Origin: Rhodospirillales bacterium | GTDB taxonomy: Bacteria; Pseudomonadota; Alphaproteobacteria; Rhodospirillales; JABHCV01 | Assembly (NCBI GenBank): GCA_016776705.1 | Contig: JADHSW010000028.1 | Coordinates: forward strand, 1-19,339 | Direction: 5' to 3' | DNA: 19,339 bases | Part shown: positions 7,185 to 14,882 of the stretch, piece after piece | Position numbering within the stretch: the first letter of the stretch is position 1 | Layout: every line of letters begins with the position of its first letter | The notes under the pieces: generated by a model | Database searches by the model: none | Told to the model about the DNA's origin: nothing | What the model saw: only the letters and a program-made list of their open reading frames with translations | Program-made: the position numbers and the translations under genes

Positions 7185-7643
7185 ATGACTTACCGCACAA
7201 TTCTAAGCACCCTTGTCGGCGCTGTACTTTGTGGAGCACTCATAACGAGCGCCAATGCCTCAGAATACATGATCGTCGATGGTACAATTCCCGCATCATT
7301 GACCGGCAAACCCGGTGATCCGGATGCAGGCAAACAGACCGCAATTCATCGTCAAAAGGGCAACTGCCTTGCTTGCCACGTGATGCCGGTCCCCGAGGAA
7401 CAGTTTCACGGTGAAATTGGCCCTGATCTTTCCGATGTTGGATCGAACTACAGTGAAGCAGAACTCAGGCTGCGCCTGGTAGACCCCAAGGCGCTGAACC
7501 CGGATACAATCATGCCGGCTTTCCTGAAAGTTCCTACATCTGAAGTTCATAAAAAATTCAAAGGGAAAACCATTCTTTCAGCGCAGGAAGTCGAAGATAT
7601 CGTCGCCTACCTGATGACGCTTAAGGGGTCGTACTCCCAGTAA
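7185..7643 (+). CDS. soxX: SoxX, c-type cytochrome subunit of SoxXA
   Basis: A 152-residue monohaem cytochrome c. A signal peptide (hydrophobic core about 6-22, likely cleavage after ANA at 26) sends it to the periplasm. The haem-binding motif is C61-L-A-C-H65, with Met110 in DTIMPAF as the distal ligand. The GPDLSDVG and L-x-x-R-L-x-D-P segments are typical of SoxX. SoxX pairs with SoxA to couple thiosulfate oxidatively to the SoxY cysteine. It is the first gene of soxX-Y-Z-A, preceded by GGGAGG 4 bases before the ATG, and its 265-base upstream region holds several inverted repeats, including a predicted ArsR-type operator. soxY follows after 26 bases. Confidence 0.97.
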   Translation: MTYRTILSTLVGAVLCGALITSANASEYMIVDGTIPASLTGKPGDPDAGKQTAIHRQKGNCLACHVMPVPEEQFHGEIGPDLSDVGSNYSEAELRLRLVDPKALNPDTIMPAFLKVPTSEVHKKFKGKTILSAQEVEDIVAYLMTLKGSYSQ

Positions 7644-7669
7644 TTTTCCGTTTTTAGTAAGGATTTACA

Positions 7670-8152
7670 ATGTCTACAAAATCAACAAAGACCGCCGTAC
7701 TGGAACGCCGTCAGGTGCTCAAAGGCGTCGGATTTGGTGCACTTGCGCTGGCGGGTACTGGCCTTGCTTCGCGTGAAGCCCTGGCCACACCAGAAAAAGC
7801 TACCGAGTATCTTGCAAAGATGACCGGTGGCGCAGCCTCCAAAGAAGGCAGGGTAACCGTCAAGTTGCCTGAAATTGCCGAAAATGGACGTACGGTTCCG
7901 ATCACTATTTCCATCGATAGCCCGATGACTGACAATGATTACGTAAAATCAGTTTTTGTTGTCGCCGAAGGCAATCCAAGCCCGGAAGTGATTTCCTTCA
8001 CCATGTCACCTGCCATGGGGAAAGCCGAAGTGTCGACCCGCATGCGTCTGGGTAAAACCCAGAATGTTCGCGCCGCCGCCATCATGAGCGACGGTTCCGT
8101 CTTCACCGGCACCAAACAGGTAAAAGTGACAATCGGCGGCTGCGGCGGCTGA
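7670..8152 (+). CDS. soxY: SoxY, sulfur-carrier subunit of SoxYZ
   Basis: A 160-residue protein with a twin-arginine signal (ERRQVLKGVGFGALALAG, cleavage likely after ALA near residue 40), which carries the folded SoxYZ complex to the periplasm. The C-terminus is GGCGG (156-160), where Cys158 on a flexible arm is the covalent attachment point for thiosulfate and its oxidation products. The mature domain is an immunoglobulin-like beta sandwich, as in other SoxY proteins (VKLPEIAENGRTVPITISID region). SoxZ, encoded 27 bases downstream, has no signal and is expected to be exported with SoxY. AAGGA precedes the ATG. Confidence 0.98.
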   Translation: MSTKSTKTAVLERRQVLKGVGFGALALAGTGLASREALATPEKATEYLAKMTGGAASKEGRVTVKLPEIAENGRTVPITISIDSPMTDNDYVKSVFVVAEGNPSPEVISFTMSPAMGKAEVSTRMRLGKTQNVRAAAIMSDGSVFTGTKQVKVTIGGCGG

Positions 8153-8179
8153 CCCAAAGATTTCAGGAGAATTTAAAAA

Positions 8180-8506
8180 ATGTCTAAAAAACCACGCGTG
8201 AAAGTTCCAAAGCAAGCCAAGGCTGGTGAACTCATCCAGCTCAAGACGCTTATGTCTCATGTCATGGAAACCGGCAATCGCAAGGACAGCAAAACCGGCA
8301 AATTGATCCCGCGCCAGATCATCAACAAGTTTGTCTGCAAGTTCAATGGCAAGGAAGTTATGAGCGCCGAACTGCAACCGGCAATTGCCGCAAACCCTTA
8401 CATTGCCTTCTATGCCAAGGCCACCGAAAGCGGAACGTTCGACTTTGAATGGACCGAAGATGGCGGCGAGGTCATTAAGGCATCGGGTGAAATCACGGTC
8501 TCTTAG
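8180..8506 (+). CDS. soxZ: SoxZ, partner subunit of SoxYZ
   Basis: A 108-residue SoxZ with the family start PRVKVPKQAKAGELIQLKTLMSHVMETGNRKD, the segment IPRQIINKFVCKFNGKEVM and a C-terminal W-x-D-x-G-G with GEITVS. It has no export signal; in the family it travels through the Tat system bound to SoxY. It binds SoxY in the periplasm and presents it to SoxXA and SoxB. AGGAG precedes the ATG. The single cysteine, in FVCKF, is not part of a known catalytic motif. It lies between soxY and soxA with gaps under 30 bases. Confidence 0.98.
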   Translation: MSKKPRVKVPKQAKAGELIQLKTLMSHVMETGNRKDSKTGKLIPRQIINKFVCKFNGKEVMSAELQPAIAANPYIAFYAKATESGTFDFEWTEDGGEVIKASGEITVS

Positions 8507-8532
8507 TCGAAAACAGACAGGAAGGTAATACC

Positions 8533-9312
8533 ATGAAGTATACCAAATACGTCGCGAGTGCCGCCGGTCTGTTAGGCTTGGGAGCCTTGCTGGTGGCATG
8601 CTCCCCGGCAGAGCCGAAGCTGGAATCCGGCTACGATTTCGCCACCCCGGAAACCCAGGCAATGCAGGATGATGATTTTTCCAATCCTGGATTCATGTGG
8701 GTTGATATCGGTGCGGAAGAGTGGGCAACAGTAGACGGTGAAGCAGGAAAATCCTGTGAATCTTGCCACGGCGACCTATCTACAATGAAGGGCGTTACAA
8801 CCAGTTATCCGAAGTACAACGCGGACGACAAGAAAATGCGTGCGCTTCAGCACCAGATCAACAATTGCCGCACCGAACAGATGAAGGCAAAAGCCTGGAA
8901 ATGGGAAAGCGACCAGATGCTGGGCATGTCTGCCATCATTAAAAATCAGTCCAAAGGCATGCCGTTGAACGTTTCCATCAAAGGCGAAGCCGCACCATTT
9001 TATGAAAAAGGCAAGGAGTTCTATTTCCAGCGCCGTGGCACTCTGGACATGGCCTGCAAGCATTGTCATATAGACTATCCGGGTGTGAAAATTCGTGCCG
9101 AGGTATTGTCAAACGGATTGCCAAATGGTTTCCCGACTTACCGTTTGAAGTGGCAAAAACTTGGTTCCCTGCACCGTCGTTTCCGTGGCTGCAACTCGAA
9201 TATTCGAGCTGAACCATACGAACGCGGTTCTGAGGAGTACACCAATCTGGAGCTTTTCCTGACACATCGTGCAAACGGTGTGGCTGTGGAATCTCCATCA
9301 GTGAGGAAATAA
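8533..9312 (+). CDS. soxA: SoxA, dihaem c-type cytochrome with a lipobox
   Basis: A 259-residue SoxA. Two haem-binding motifs are present, C75-E-S-C-H79 and C175-K-H-C-H179, so it is the dihaem type. Cys112 in NNCRTEQ is the likely axial ligand of the first haem. Cys220 in FRGCNSN is the active-site cysteine ligand that is modified to a persulfide in characterised SoxA proteins. The N-terminus is unusual: the hydrophobic stretch ends LLVAC at 19-23 followed by SPAEP, a good lipobox, so the mature protein is probably a lipoprotein anchored through Cys23 rather than freely soluble. A strong AGGAAGG ribosome-binding site precedes the ATG. A strong terminator follows the gene. Confidence 0.96.
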   Translation: MKYTKYVASAAGLLGLGALLVACSPAEPKLESGYDFATPETQAMQDDDFSNPGFMWVDIGAEEWATVDGEAGKSCESCHGDLSTMKGVTTSYPKYNADDKKMRALQHQINNCRTEQMKAKAWKWESDQMLGMSAIIKNQSKGMPLNVSIKGEAAPFYEKGKEFYFQRRGTLDMACKHCHIDYPGVKIRAEVLSNGLPNGFPTYRLKWQKLGSLHRRFRGCNSNIRAEPYERGSEEYTNLELFLTHRANGVAVESPSVRK

Positions 9313-9333
9313 CTCCCTCATTGAGAAAATCAG

Positions 9334-9375
9334 CGGGCGGCATTCCTACCTAGAGTCGGGTGCCGCCCGTTTTTT
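9334..9375 (+). terminator. Intrinsic terminator between soxA and soxB
   Basis: Perfect 9-bp stem CGGGCGGCA (9334-9342) with TGCCGCCCG (9361-9369), an 18-base loop, and six T residues at 9370-9375. This is the clearest terminator in the window. It lies 21 bases after the soxA stop and 39 bases before soxB, so soxB-soxV expression needs read-through or its own promoter. Confidence 0.88.
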
Positions 9376-9414
9376 CTTCATTTTTATGTTAATCAATTTT
9401 GGATTACGAAAGCC

Positions 9415-11103
9415 ATGCTGACACGCAGAGATTTCCTTCAGGTCACCGCCGCCACAGCAGCCATGTTTGGCCCTTTGGGGGGAATTGGCGCCGCAGCAGC
9501 AGCTCAGAAAATTACTCAGGATCAACTGCTGAAGTTCGATGCTGTCGGGCAGGTGACCCTGCTTAATTTTACCGATATTCACGCCCAGTTGGTGCCGCTT
9601 TATTTCCGCGAGCCATCTGTCAATTTAGGCGTCGGTGCCGTTAACGGACTGCCACCCCACCTTACGGGAAAGGATTTCCTCAGGCATTTCGATCTGGCTG
9701 CCGGAACACCCGAAGCGTACGCCTTTTCCAGCACCGATTTCGCATCACTTTCAAAGGAATACGGCCGCATCGGTGGCCTGGCGCAGATGTCGACACTGAT
9801 CAAGGCGATCCGTGCCGAGCGCCCGTCCAACACCCTTCTTGTCGATAACGGAGACACATGGCAGGGCTCACTGACATCGCTTAAAACCAGAGGTGAGGAC
9901 ATGGTTGATGCCATGAACGCCCTAGGTGTCGATATTATGACCGCCCACTGGGAATTCACCTATGGTGCCGATCGGGTTCAGGAGCTTGTCGAAAAACTGA
10001 ACTTCCCCTTCCTGGCCGGTAACGTTCGCGACACTGAATTTGACGAACCGGTGTTCAAAAGCACCAAATTTTTCGAGCGCGGCGGCGTCAACATCGCCAT
10101 CATTGGACAGGCATTCCCTTACACCCCCATCGCCAATCCCCGCTACATGGTCGAGCAATGGTCGTTCGGTATTCAGGAAGAACTGGTTCGCGGCCATGTT
10201 AAATCGGCTCGCGCGGATGGTGCCGATCTGGTCGTCTTGGCCTCGCACAATGGCTTTGACGTTGATCGCAAGCTGGCCTCCCGGGTTGATGGTATCGACG
10301 TCATCCTGACAGGCCATACCCATGACGCCATTCCCGGCGTCATCAAGGTTAACGACACCTTGATGGTGGCTACCGGGTCGCACGGCAAATTCCTGGGCCG
10401 CCTGGACCTGGATATTCAGGACAAGAAGATCAGGGATTACCGCTATAAGTTGATACCAATTTTCTCGGACGTCATCACCCCGGACCCTGAAATAGAGTCT
10501 GTGGTCAAGGCGATCCGGGCACCCCACGAAAAGCAACTGAACGAGGTTCTCGCCAAAACGGAAAATACGCTCTACCGACGGGGCAATTTCAATGGCACAT
10601 TCGACGATCTGATCTGTCAGGCCATCATTCAGGAACGCGATACCCAGATCGCCCTTTCACCCGGCTTCCGATGGGGCCGCTCGCTGCCGCCGGGTGCGGA
10701 CATCACAGGGGACGATCTGTTCTCGCAAACGGCGATCACCTACCCTGAGTGCTATCGCAACGAGATGACAGGAGAGCTGCTCAAAACCATCCTGGAAGAC
10801 GTCGCCGACAATCTGTTCAATCCCGACCCCTACTACCAGCAGGGCGGTGATATGGTGCGCATTGGCGGCATGGGATATTCGATAGATGTTGCAAAACCCA
10901 TCGGCAAGCGCATATCCAACATGACGCTGCTGAAAACCGGCGAGCCAATTGATGCGGCGAAAAACTATGTCGTTGGCGGTTGGGCGTCGGTCAATCCGGA
11001 AGTTGAAGGCCCAGCCATTTACGATGTGGTTTCCGATTATTTACGCAAAGAAAAAGTCGTTAACGTGCCGGAAAACAAATCCATCAGGATCAGTGGAATT
11101 TAA
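9415..11103 (+). CDS. soxB: SoxB, sulfate thiohydrolase
   Basis: A 562-residue SoxB of the metallophosphoesterase/5'-nucleotidase superfamily. The N-terminus TRRDFLQVTAATAAMFG is a twin-arginine export signal with cleavage near residue 30. Di-manganese site residues are visible: D54 and H56 in FTDIHAQ, D144 and D147 in DNGDTWQGS, H178 in the SoxB-type AHWEFTYG, H278 in ASHNGFD, and H301/H303 in LTGHTHD. It hydrolyses the sulfonate from SoxY-bound S-thiosulfonate, releasing sulfate. The C-terminal substrate-binding domain is complete (about 370-560). The ATG at 9415 fits the Tat motif but has a poor ribosome-binding site. It follows the strong soxA terminator and precedes soxV by 6 bases. Confidence 0.98.
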   Translation: MLTRRDFLQVTAATAAMFGPLGGIGAAAAAQKITQDQLLKFDAVGQVTLLNFTDIHAQLVPLYFREPSVNLGVGAVNGLPPHLTGKDFLRHFDLAAGTPEAYAFSSTDFASLSKEYGRIGGLAQMSTLIKAIRAERPSNTLLVDNGDTWQGSLTSLKTRGEDMVDAMNALGVDIMTAHWEFTYGADRVQELVEKLNFPFLAGNVRDTEFDEPVFKSTKFFERGGVNIAIIGQAFPYTPIANPRYMVEQWSFGIQEELVRGHVKSARADGADLVVLASHNGFDVDRKLASRVDGIDVILTGHTHDAIPGVIKVNDTLMVATGSHGKFLGRLDLDIQDKKIRDYRYKLIPIFSDVITPDPEIESVVKAIRAPHEKQLNEVLAKTENTLYRRGNFNGTFDDLICQAIIQERDTQIALSPGFRWGRSLPPGADITGDDLFSQTAITYPECYRNEMTGELLKTILEDVADNLFNPDPYYQQGGDMVRIGGMGYSIDVAKPIGKRISNMTLLKTGEPIDAAKNYVVGGWASVNPEVEGPAIYDVVSDYLRKEKVVNVPENKSIRISGI

Positions 11104-11109
11104 ACGACC

Positions 11110-11853
11110 ATGGACCCGTTCCAGATATCATACGTTGGAGCCTTGACGGCAGGGCTTTTGAGCTTTTTTTCGCCCTGTGTGCTGCCCTTGATACCTGCCT
11201 ATTTGTGTTTTCTGGGCGGTGCCTCCCTTGACGAACTGACAGCAGAAGGCGGCGTTGATCGGGAAGTCTCGAAACGGGTCTTTGTCTCGGCGTTTTCCTT
11301 CGTCATCGGTTTCGCTACCGTCTTTATAATGATGGGGGCGACGGCGACGGCGCTCAGCCGGGTCGTCATTCAGCATATTGATACCCTCAGCTACATCGCC
11401 GGTGCGGTGATCGTCATCTTCGGTCTTCATTACATGGGGATGTTCAGGATCGGTTTTCTGAACTTCGAAAAACGCTTCCACATAGAAAACAAGCCGTCGG
11501 GCGTCGTCGGCTCCTACCTGCTGGGCCTCGCCTTCGCCTTTGGCTGGACACCCTGTGTGGGGCCAATCCTTGCGACGATCCTGATGGTCGCTGCTGGCGG
11601 AGACTCAATCCTTTACGGCATTTCATTGTTGTCTGTTTACGCCGCCGGGATCGGCGTGCCGTTCCTGATCGCCGCTCTGGCCGTTAAGCCCTTCATGGGA
11701 TTCATGGCGCGCTTTCGCAAGCACATGCACAAGGTGGAAATCTCCATCGGCATCCTGCTGGTGATAACCGGCGTTGCCATCTTCACAGGTTCGCTGGCAG
11801 ACGCCTCGCAATGGCTGCTGGATACCTTCCCCTCGCTTTCAAGCGTCGGTTAA
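11110..11853 (+). CDS. soxV: SoxV / CcdA-family thiol transporter
   Basis: A 247-residue membrane protein of the CcdA family with six predicted transmembrane segments. The two redox cysteines are Cys23 in FFSPCVLPLIP and Cys149 in GWTPCVGPIL, the paired signature of CcdA/DsbD-beta. It moves electrons from cytoplasmic thioredoxin to periplasmic thioredoxins; in Paracoccus-type sox clusters SoxV serves SoxW and SoxS. Both partner thioredoxins are encoded in this window. It starts 6 bases after the soxB stop, so it is likely translated from the same message. Its TAA overlaps, on the opposite strand, the TAA of the convergent DUF411 gene. It could also serve cytochrome c maturation, since SoxX and SoxA need reduced haem-motif cysteines. 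Confidence 0.93.
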   Translation: MDPFQISYVGALTAGLLSFFSPCVLPLIPAYLCFLGGASLDELTAEGGVDREVSKRVFVSAFSFVIGFATVFIMMGATATALSRVVIQHIDTLSYIAGAVIVIFGLHYMGMFRIGFLNFEKRFHIENKPSGVVGSYLLGLAFAFGWTPCVGPILATILMVAAGGDSILYGISLLSVYAAGIGVPFLIAALAVKPFMGFMARFRKHMHKVEISIGILLVITGVAIFTGSLADASQWLLDTFPSLSSVG

Positions 11854-12305
11854 TGCCGGGCGTAAATGAACTGCCCGTCTTCGCCGAAGATGACCACCGG
11901 ATAAGGTTCCTTTTCATTACCCATTTCCATTCCCGGTGAACCGATAGGCATTCCGGGGACGGCCAGTCCCCTGGCCTTGGGTCGTTCGGCGAGCAGGCGC
12001 AGAACATCGGATGCGGGAACGTGACCTTCAATGGTGTACCCTTCTACCTCTGCCGTGTGGCAGGATTCCAGGTTTTCAGGGACGCCATAATGCGACTTGA
12101 TCGGGGAAAGGTCTTCGCGTTCCTTGACGGCCACCGAAAAACCGTTTTCCTTCATATGATCGACCCAGCCCGCACAGCACCCGCACGTGGGTGATTTGTA
12201 AACTGTAATATCTGCTGCCAGGGCGACAGTTGCGCCATTGCCCAACCAGATGCCCATTGCGAAAAGTGATGCTTTTGTCAAATGGCGTAGTGTGCGTGTT
12301 TTCAT
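11850..12305 (-). CDS. DUF411 metal-binding protein, exported
   Basis: A 151-residue exported protein. The signal peptide (hydrophobic about 12-28) likely ends at ALA-A near residue 30. The mature protein has the DUF411 signature SPTCGCCAGWVDHM, with cysteines at 41, 43 and 44, plus Cys82-His83 in ESCHTA and His95 in EGHVP. DUF411 proteins are usually linked to copper handling. I chose ATG 12305 rather than the longer open frame to 12353, because 12305 gives a proper signal peptide and begins 2 bases after the soxW-like stop, implying coupled translation. Its pairing with SoxW is notable: it might protect thiols or deliver metal, but neither is shown by sequence. Confidence 0.85.
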   Translation of the reverse strand: MKTRTLRHLTKASLFAMGIWLGNGATVALAADITVYKSPTCGCCAGWVDHMKENGFSVAVKEREDLSPIKSHYGVPENLESCHTAEVEGYTIEGHVPASDVLRLLAERPKARGLAVPGMPIGSPGMEMGNEKEPYPVVIFGEDGQFIYARH

Positions 12306-12307
12306 CT

Positions 12308-12976
12308 CTATAAATACTTTCTTGGAAGATTTTTCGGCAACTCGTCCGCCCACAGGTCGTACTTGACCCCCTTCTCGTCCAGCTCGTTGCCAACGGCACT
12401 TAGCCAGCGCTGGAAGTTTGGTTGTTCCTCGTAACCCCTGTCAAAGGCGTAGTGGAACAGGAAGAAGAAGTGGAACGGCTTGAAGTATCCGGGAATGCGA
12501 ACGACCTCGGCAACACTTCCCGAACGGCCCGCCACTTTTTCAAGACTTTCCGGGAAGAACTGAAAGGTCGGGGTAAACAGGACAGCATACTTGTTGGCCA
12601 GTTGCTTTTCGCTCAGCACTTCACCATCGAAGTCCGTTACTTCCCGGTCGCCCCACATGTTCAGCTGGAGGACGACAAAACGCTTTTTGATGTAATTGAC
12701 CACGGCGGGAAGACGCAAATTAACTTCGTGGGTACGCTTGCAATAGGGACAGCCCCGTTGTTCCCAGATAATCACCAGTCGCTTGCCTTGTGCTTGCGCC
12801 TCTTTCAAATCTTCACCTAAATCGAGAAAACTGTCGTGAAACCAGGGCTGAATATGCATTCCATCTTCCCCTGTTTGGGGCATCGGCAACAGGTCCATTC
12901 CGGCGCTTGCGGTATTGCTCAGGGGCATCGCGGCAAGAACAAGAACGAATAAACCAGTGATTAATGGGCGGAACAT
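12308..12976 (-). CDS. soxW: SoxW-like periplasmic thioredoxin
   Basis: A 222-residue exported thioredoxin-fold protein. The signal peptide spans about 1-25 (MFRPLITGLFVLVLAA, cleavage near SAG). The active site is C76-P-Y-C79 in WEQRGCPYCKRTHEVN, followed by the cis-proline segment LFTPTFQFFPE and a C-terminal extension rich in aromatic residues (PGYFKPFHFFFLFHYAF). This matches SoxW, the periplasmic thioredoxin reduced by SoxV. I chose ATG 12976 over the open frame to 13072: it gives the signal peptide and has AGGAG about 10 bases upstream. It is convergent with soxB-soxV and is transcribed divergently from the spermidine-synthase-like gene. The DUF411 gene follows immediately. Confidence 0.88.
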   Translation of the reverse strand: MFRPLITGLFVLVLAAMPLSNTASAGMDLLPMPQTGEDGMHIQPWFHDSFLDLGEDLKEAQAQGKRLVIIWEQRGCPYCKRTHEVNLRLPAVVNYIKKRFVVLQLNMWGDREVTDFDGEVLSEKQLANKYAVLFTPTFQFFPESLEKVAGRSGSVAEVVRIPGYFKPFHFFFLFHYAFDRGYEEQPNFQRWLSAVGNELDEKGVKYDLWADELPKNLPRKYL

Positions 12977-13115
12977 TCTTATGAAACTCCTGTCAAACTC
13001 TATAAATTGAGGCTGGCGAATTTTGTCCGTATTGTACACATTAGTCATGGTGCAAGTAAGGCAAGAGAACATTCAGAATGGATTTTCACGAAATATTGAT
13101 CTTTAGCCCCCCTAG

Positions 13116-14666
13116 ATGGAGTTCATGATCAGGCAATTTGCTTACGCTACCGCCATTTTCATTTCGTCGGCTTGCGGTTTGATTATCGAAATCGTCGCCG
13201 GGCGGCTGATTGCGCCCTACGTCGGCATGTCTTTATACACATGGACGGCTATTATCGCCGTTGTCCTTACCGGCCTTTCGCTAGGCCACTGGATTGGCGG
13301 CAGGCTGGCCGGCCCCGATGTAGGTACGGTTGTGGGTGGGCGCAGGGTGGCTATAGCCCTGGGATTGGCAGCCATTTCCTCAATGGCGTCGCTGATGTTG
13401 CTTCGCGCGGTTTCTGCTCAATTATTGGGAAGCGGTTTGCCCGCTATCCCTTCAATCATCCTTTTGACATCCGCACTTTTTTTATTACCCAGCCTGTTTG
13501 TCGGCATCGTCTCGCCAATCCTGACAAAACTTGCAGTCGATGCTGACCCGCTTCGCCACGGACCCGTCATCGGGCGCATGTATGCGCTGGGGACATTGGG
13601 TTCCATCGCGGGAACCCTGTGCGCAGGGTATGTGTTCATTTCCTGGATAGGATCGACCGGCACGGTGATCGCCGTTGCCGTCGTCTACGCGGTACTTGGG
13701 CTAGCCTTCGCCATTTCCGACAGCCTGCGCGCCCTGTTCCTGGCATTGCTGGTTATTGCCGGTGCAAGCCTTGGATGGTGGGGCCAGCAGGTTCAGGCTT
13801 TCATTTCGCCCTGCAATACTGAAAGCAATTACTTTTGCATTCGCGTTGCCGATTACAGCGACCAGACCGGCCGCCCCAGCGCCCTGATGGCTCTCGACCA
13901 TCTGGTCCATTCCATCAATGATCGTGACGATCCATCGATGCTTTACAGTCCTTATATTCACGCCGTCGATGAACTCTTAAAATTGCGCTTTGCAGAAAAG
14001 AAGGAAGGATTTTCACCCCGCGCCTTCTTTATTGGCGGCGGCGGTTATTCCCTGCCCCGCGCATGGGCCCATGAATTTGAAGCAGCGGACCTGATTGTCG
14101 CTGAAATCGACCCGCAAGTGACACGGGTTGCGCAGGAAAATTTGTGGCTAAACCCTGCTACGCCGGGGCTAACGGTCAATCACCGTGACGCCCGCGCGCT
14201 GTTGCAGTCTTTACCTGAAAACGAACCCTTCGATTTGATTTTCGGAGATGCCTTCCACGACATCTCCATTCCACCGCACTTGGTGACGCAGGAATTTCAT
14301 TCCCAGATCGCCCGGCGCTTGGCCCCCGGCGGGGCTTATGCAATCAATGTCGTTGATGCGGGATCAAGTCCGCTTTTTCTGTTTAGCCTGATCAAGACCC
14401 TGAACAAGGATTTTTCCAGCGTCGAGGCGTGGGTCGAGCGTGAAGAAATAGGCAATCCGGGGCGCGTTACCTTTATTGTCATCGCATCTGACACACCAAG
14501 CGCCGTCACAACCCTGACCGCCAGGCATGGCGTCAGGCGAACATGGCGTCGCTGGCCGATGGAAGATCTGGAGGATCGCATTTCCCGGGCAGGCGTTCCC
14601 ATATTAAGCGACGATTTCGCACCGGTAGATCGATTGATGTCACGCGCGCTGCTGCAGGCTGAATAA
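13116..14666 (+). CDS. Membrane-anchored spermidine-synthase-like protein
   Basis: A 516-residue two-part protein. The first 225 residues hold about seven hydrophobic segments; the second part (about 235-480) is a Rossmann-type methyltransferase fold like spermidine synthase, with the nucleotide-binding glycines FFIGGGGYSLPRAW at 305-317, acidic E330-I-D332, HRDAR at 356-360 and IFGDAFHD at 375-382. Such fused membrane proteins are annotated as spermidine synthases but rarely tested; the polyamine-binding residues are not all recognisable, so substrate is uncertain. It lies between soxW (divergent) and the ArsR gene. No strong ribosome-binding site precedes the ATG at 13116; a second ATG at 13125 has a close GGAG and could be the true start. 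The family link to sulfur oxidation is only contextual. Confidence 0.8.
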   Translation: MEFMIRQFAYATAIFISSACGLIIEIVAGRLIAPYVGMSLYTWTAIIAVVLTGLSLGHWIGGRLAGPDVGTVVGGRRVAIALGLAAISSMASLMLLRAVSAQLLGSGLPAIPSIILLTSALFLLPSLFVGIVSPILTKLAVDADPLRHGPVIGRMYALGTLGSIAGTLCAGYVFISWIGSTGTVIAVAVVYAVLGLAFAISDSLRALFLALLVIAGASLGWWGQQVQAFISPCNTESNYFCIRVADYSDQTGRPSALMALDHLVHSINDRDDPSMLYSPYIHAVDELLKLRFAEKKEGFSPRAFFIGGGGYSLPRAWAHEFEAADLIVAEIDPQVTRVAQENLWLNPATPGLTVNHRDARALLQSLPENEPFDLIFGDAFHDISIPPHLVTQEFHSQIARRLAPGGAYAINVVDAGSSPLFLFSLIKTLNKDFSSVEAWVEREEIGNPGRVTFIVIASDTPSAVTTLTARHGVRRTWRRWPMEDLEDRISRAGVPILSDDFAPVDRLMSRALLQAE

Positions 14667-14850
14667 TTAGCAATGCTTTTTCATCAACTTTGATGGCTTC
14701 AACCCCATAGCTGTCTGTCGTCGATTTTTTACAAAGATGAACGTGCTCGATTTATAATTACTGAAACAGTATTTACAGGTTCGCCAGCCTGCATGAGCAA
14801 CAATTATTGAAGTGAATTATGATGGCACTCGCACCGAAAATGTCTACCTC
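14667..14850. other. Intergenic region before arsR, possible distal promoter
   Basis: No gene was recognised here. A perfect TATAAT lies at 14753-14758 with TTTACA at 14728-14733, but the 19-base spacing is long. It is followed at 14759-14771 by the palindrome TACTG-AAA-CAGTA, which would overlap its transcription start. This could be a second, distal promoter for arsR. Confidence is low because such AT-rich matches occur by chance. Confidence 0.3.
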
Positions 14851-14882
14851 TTGACATTTATCTATTATTAGATTTATCTAAT
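14851..14882 (+). promoter_or_regulatory. arsR promoter with overlapping palindromic operator
   Basis: A consensus -35 TTGACA (14851-14856) is followed by the perfect inverted repeat ATTAGAT-TT-ATCTAAT at 14867-14882. The repeat covers a possible -10 (TATCTA at 14875-14880, spacing 18) and runs into the ATG at 14881. This is the best copy of the ATTAG-N6-CTAAT element in the window and implies autorepression of the ArsR-family gene. Confidence 0.75.

Noticed and set aside
8006..8662. A 218-residue minus-strand open frame across soxY, soxZ and soxA
   Set aside because: It is antisense to three clearly identified sox genes and has no recognisable domain.
9922..10536. A 204-residue minus-strand open frame inside soxB
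   Set aside because: Antisense shadow of a conserved metalloenzyme; no domain and no ribosome-binding site seen.
12306..12353. Longer N-terminus for the DUF411 protein
   Set aside because: It would overlap soxW and bury the signal peptide; ATG 12305 is preferred.
12977..13072. Longer N-terminus for SoxW
   Set aside because: It would place 32 residues before a normal signal peptide; the ATG at 12976 has AGGAG upstream.
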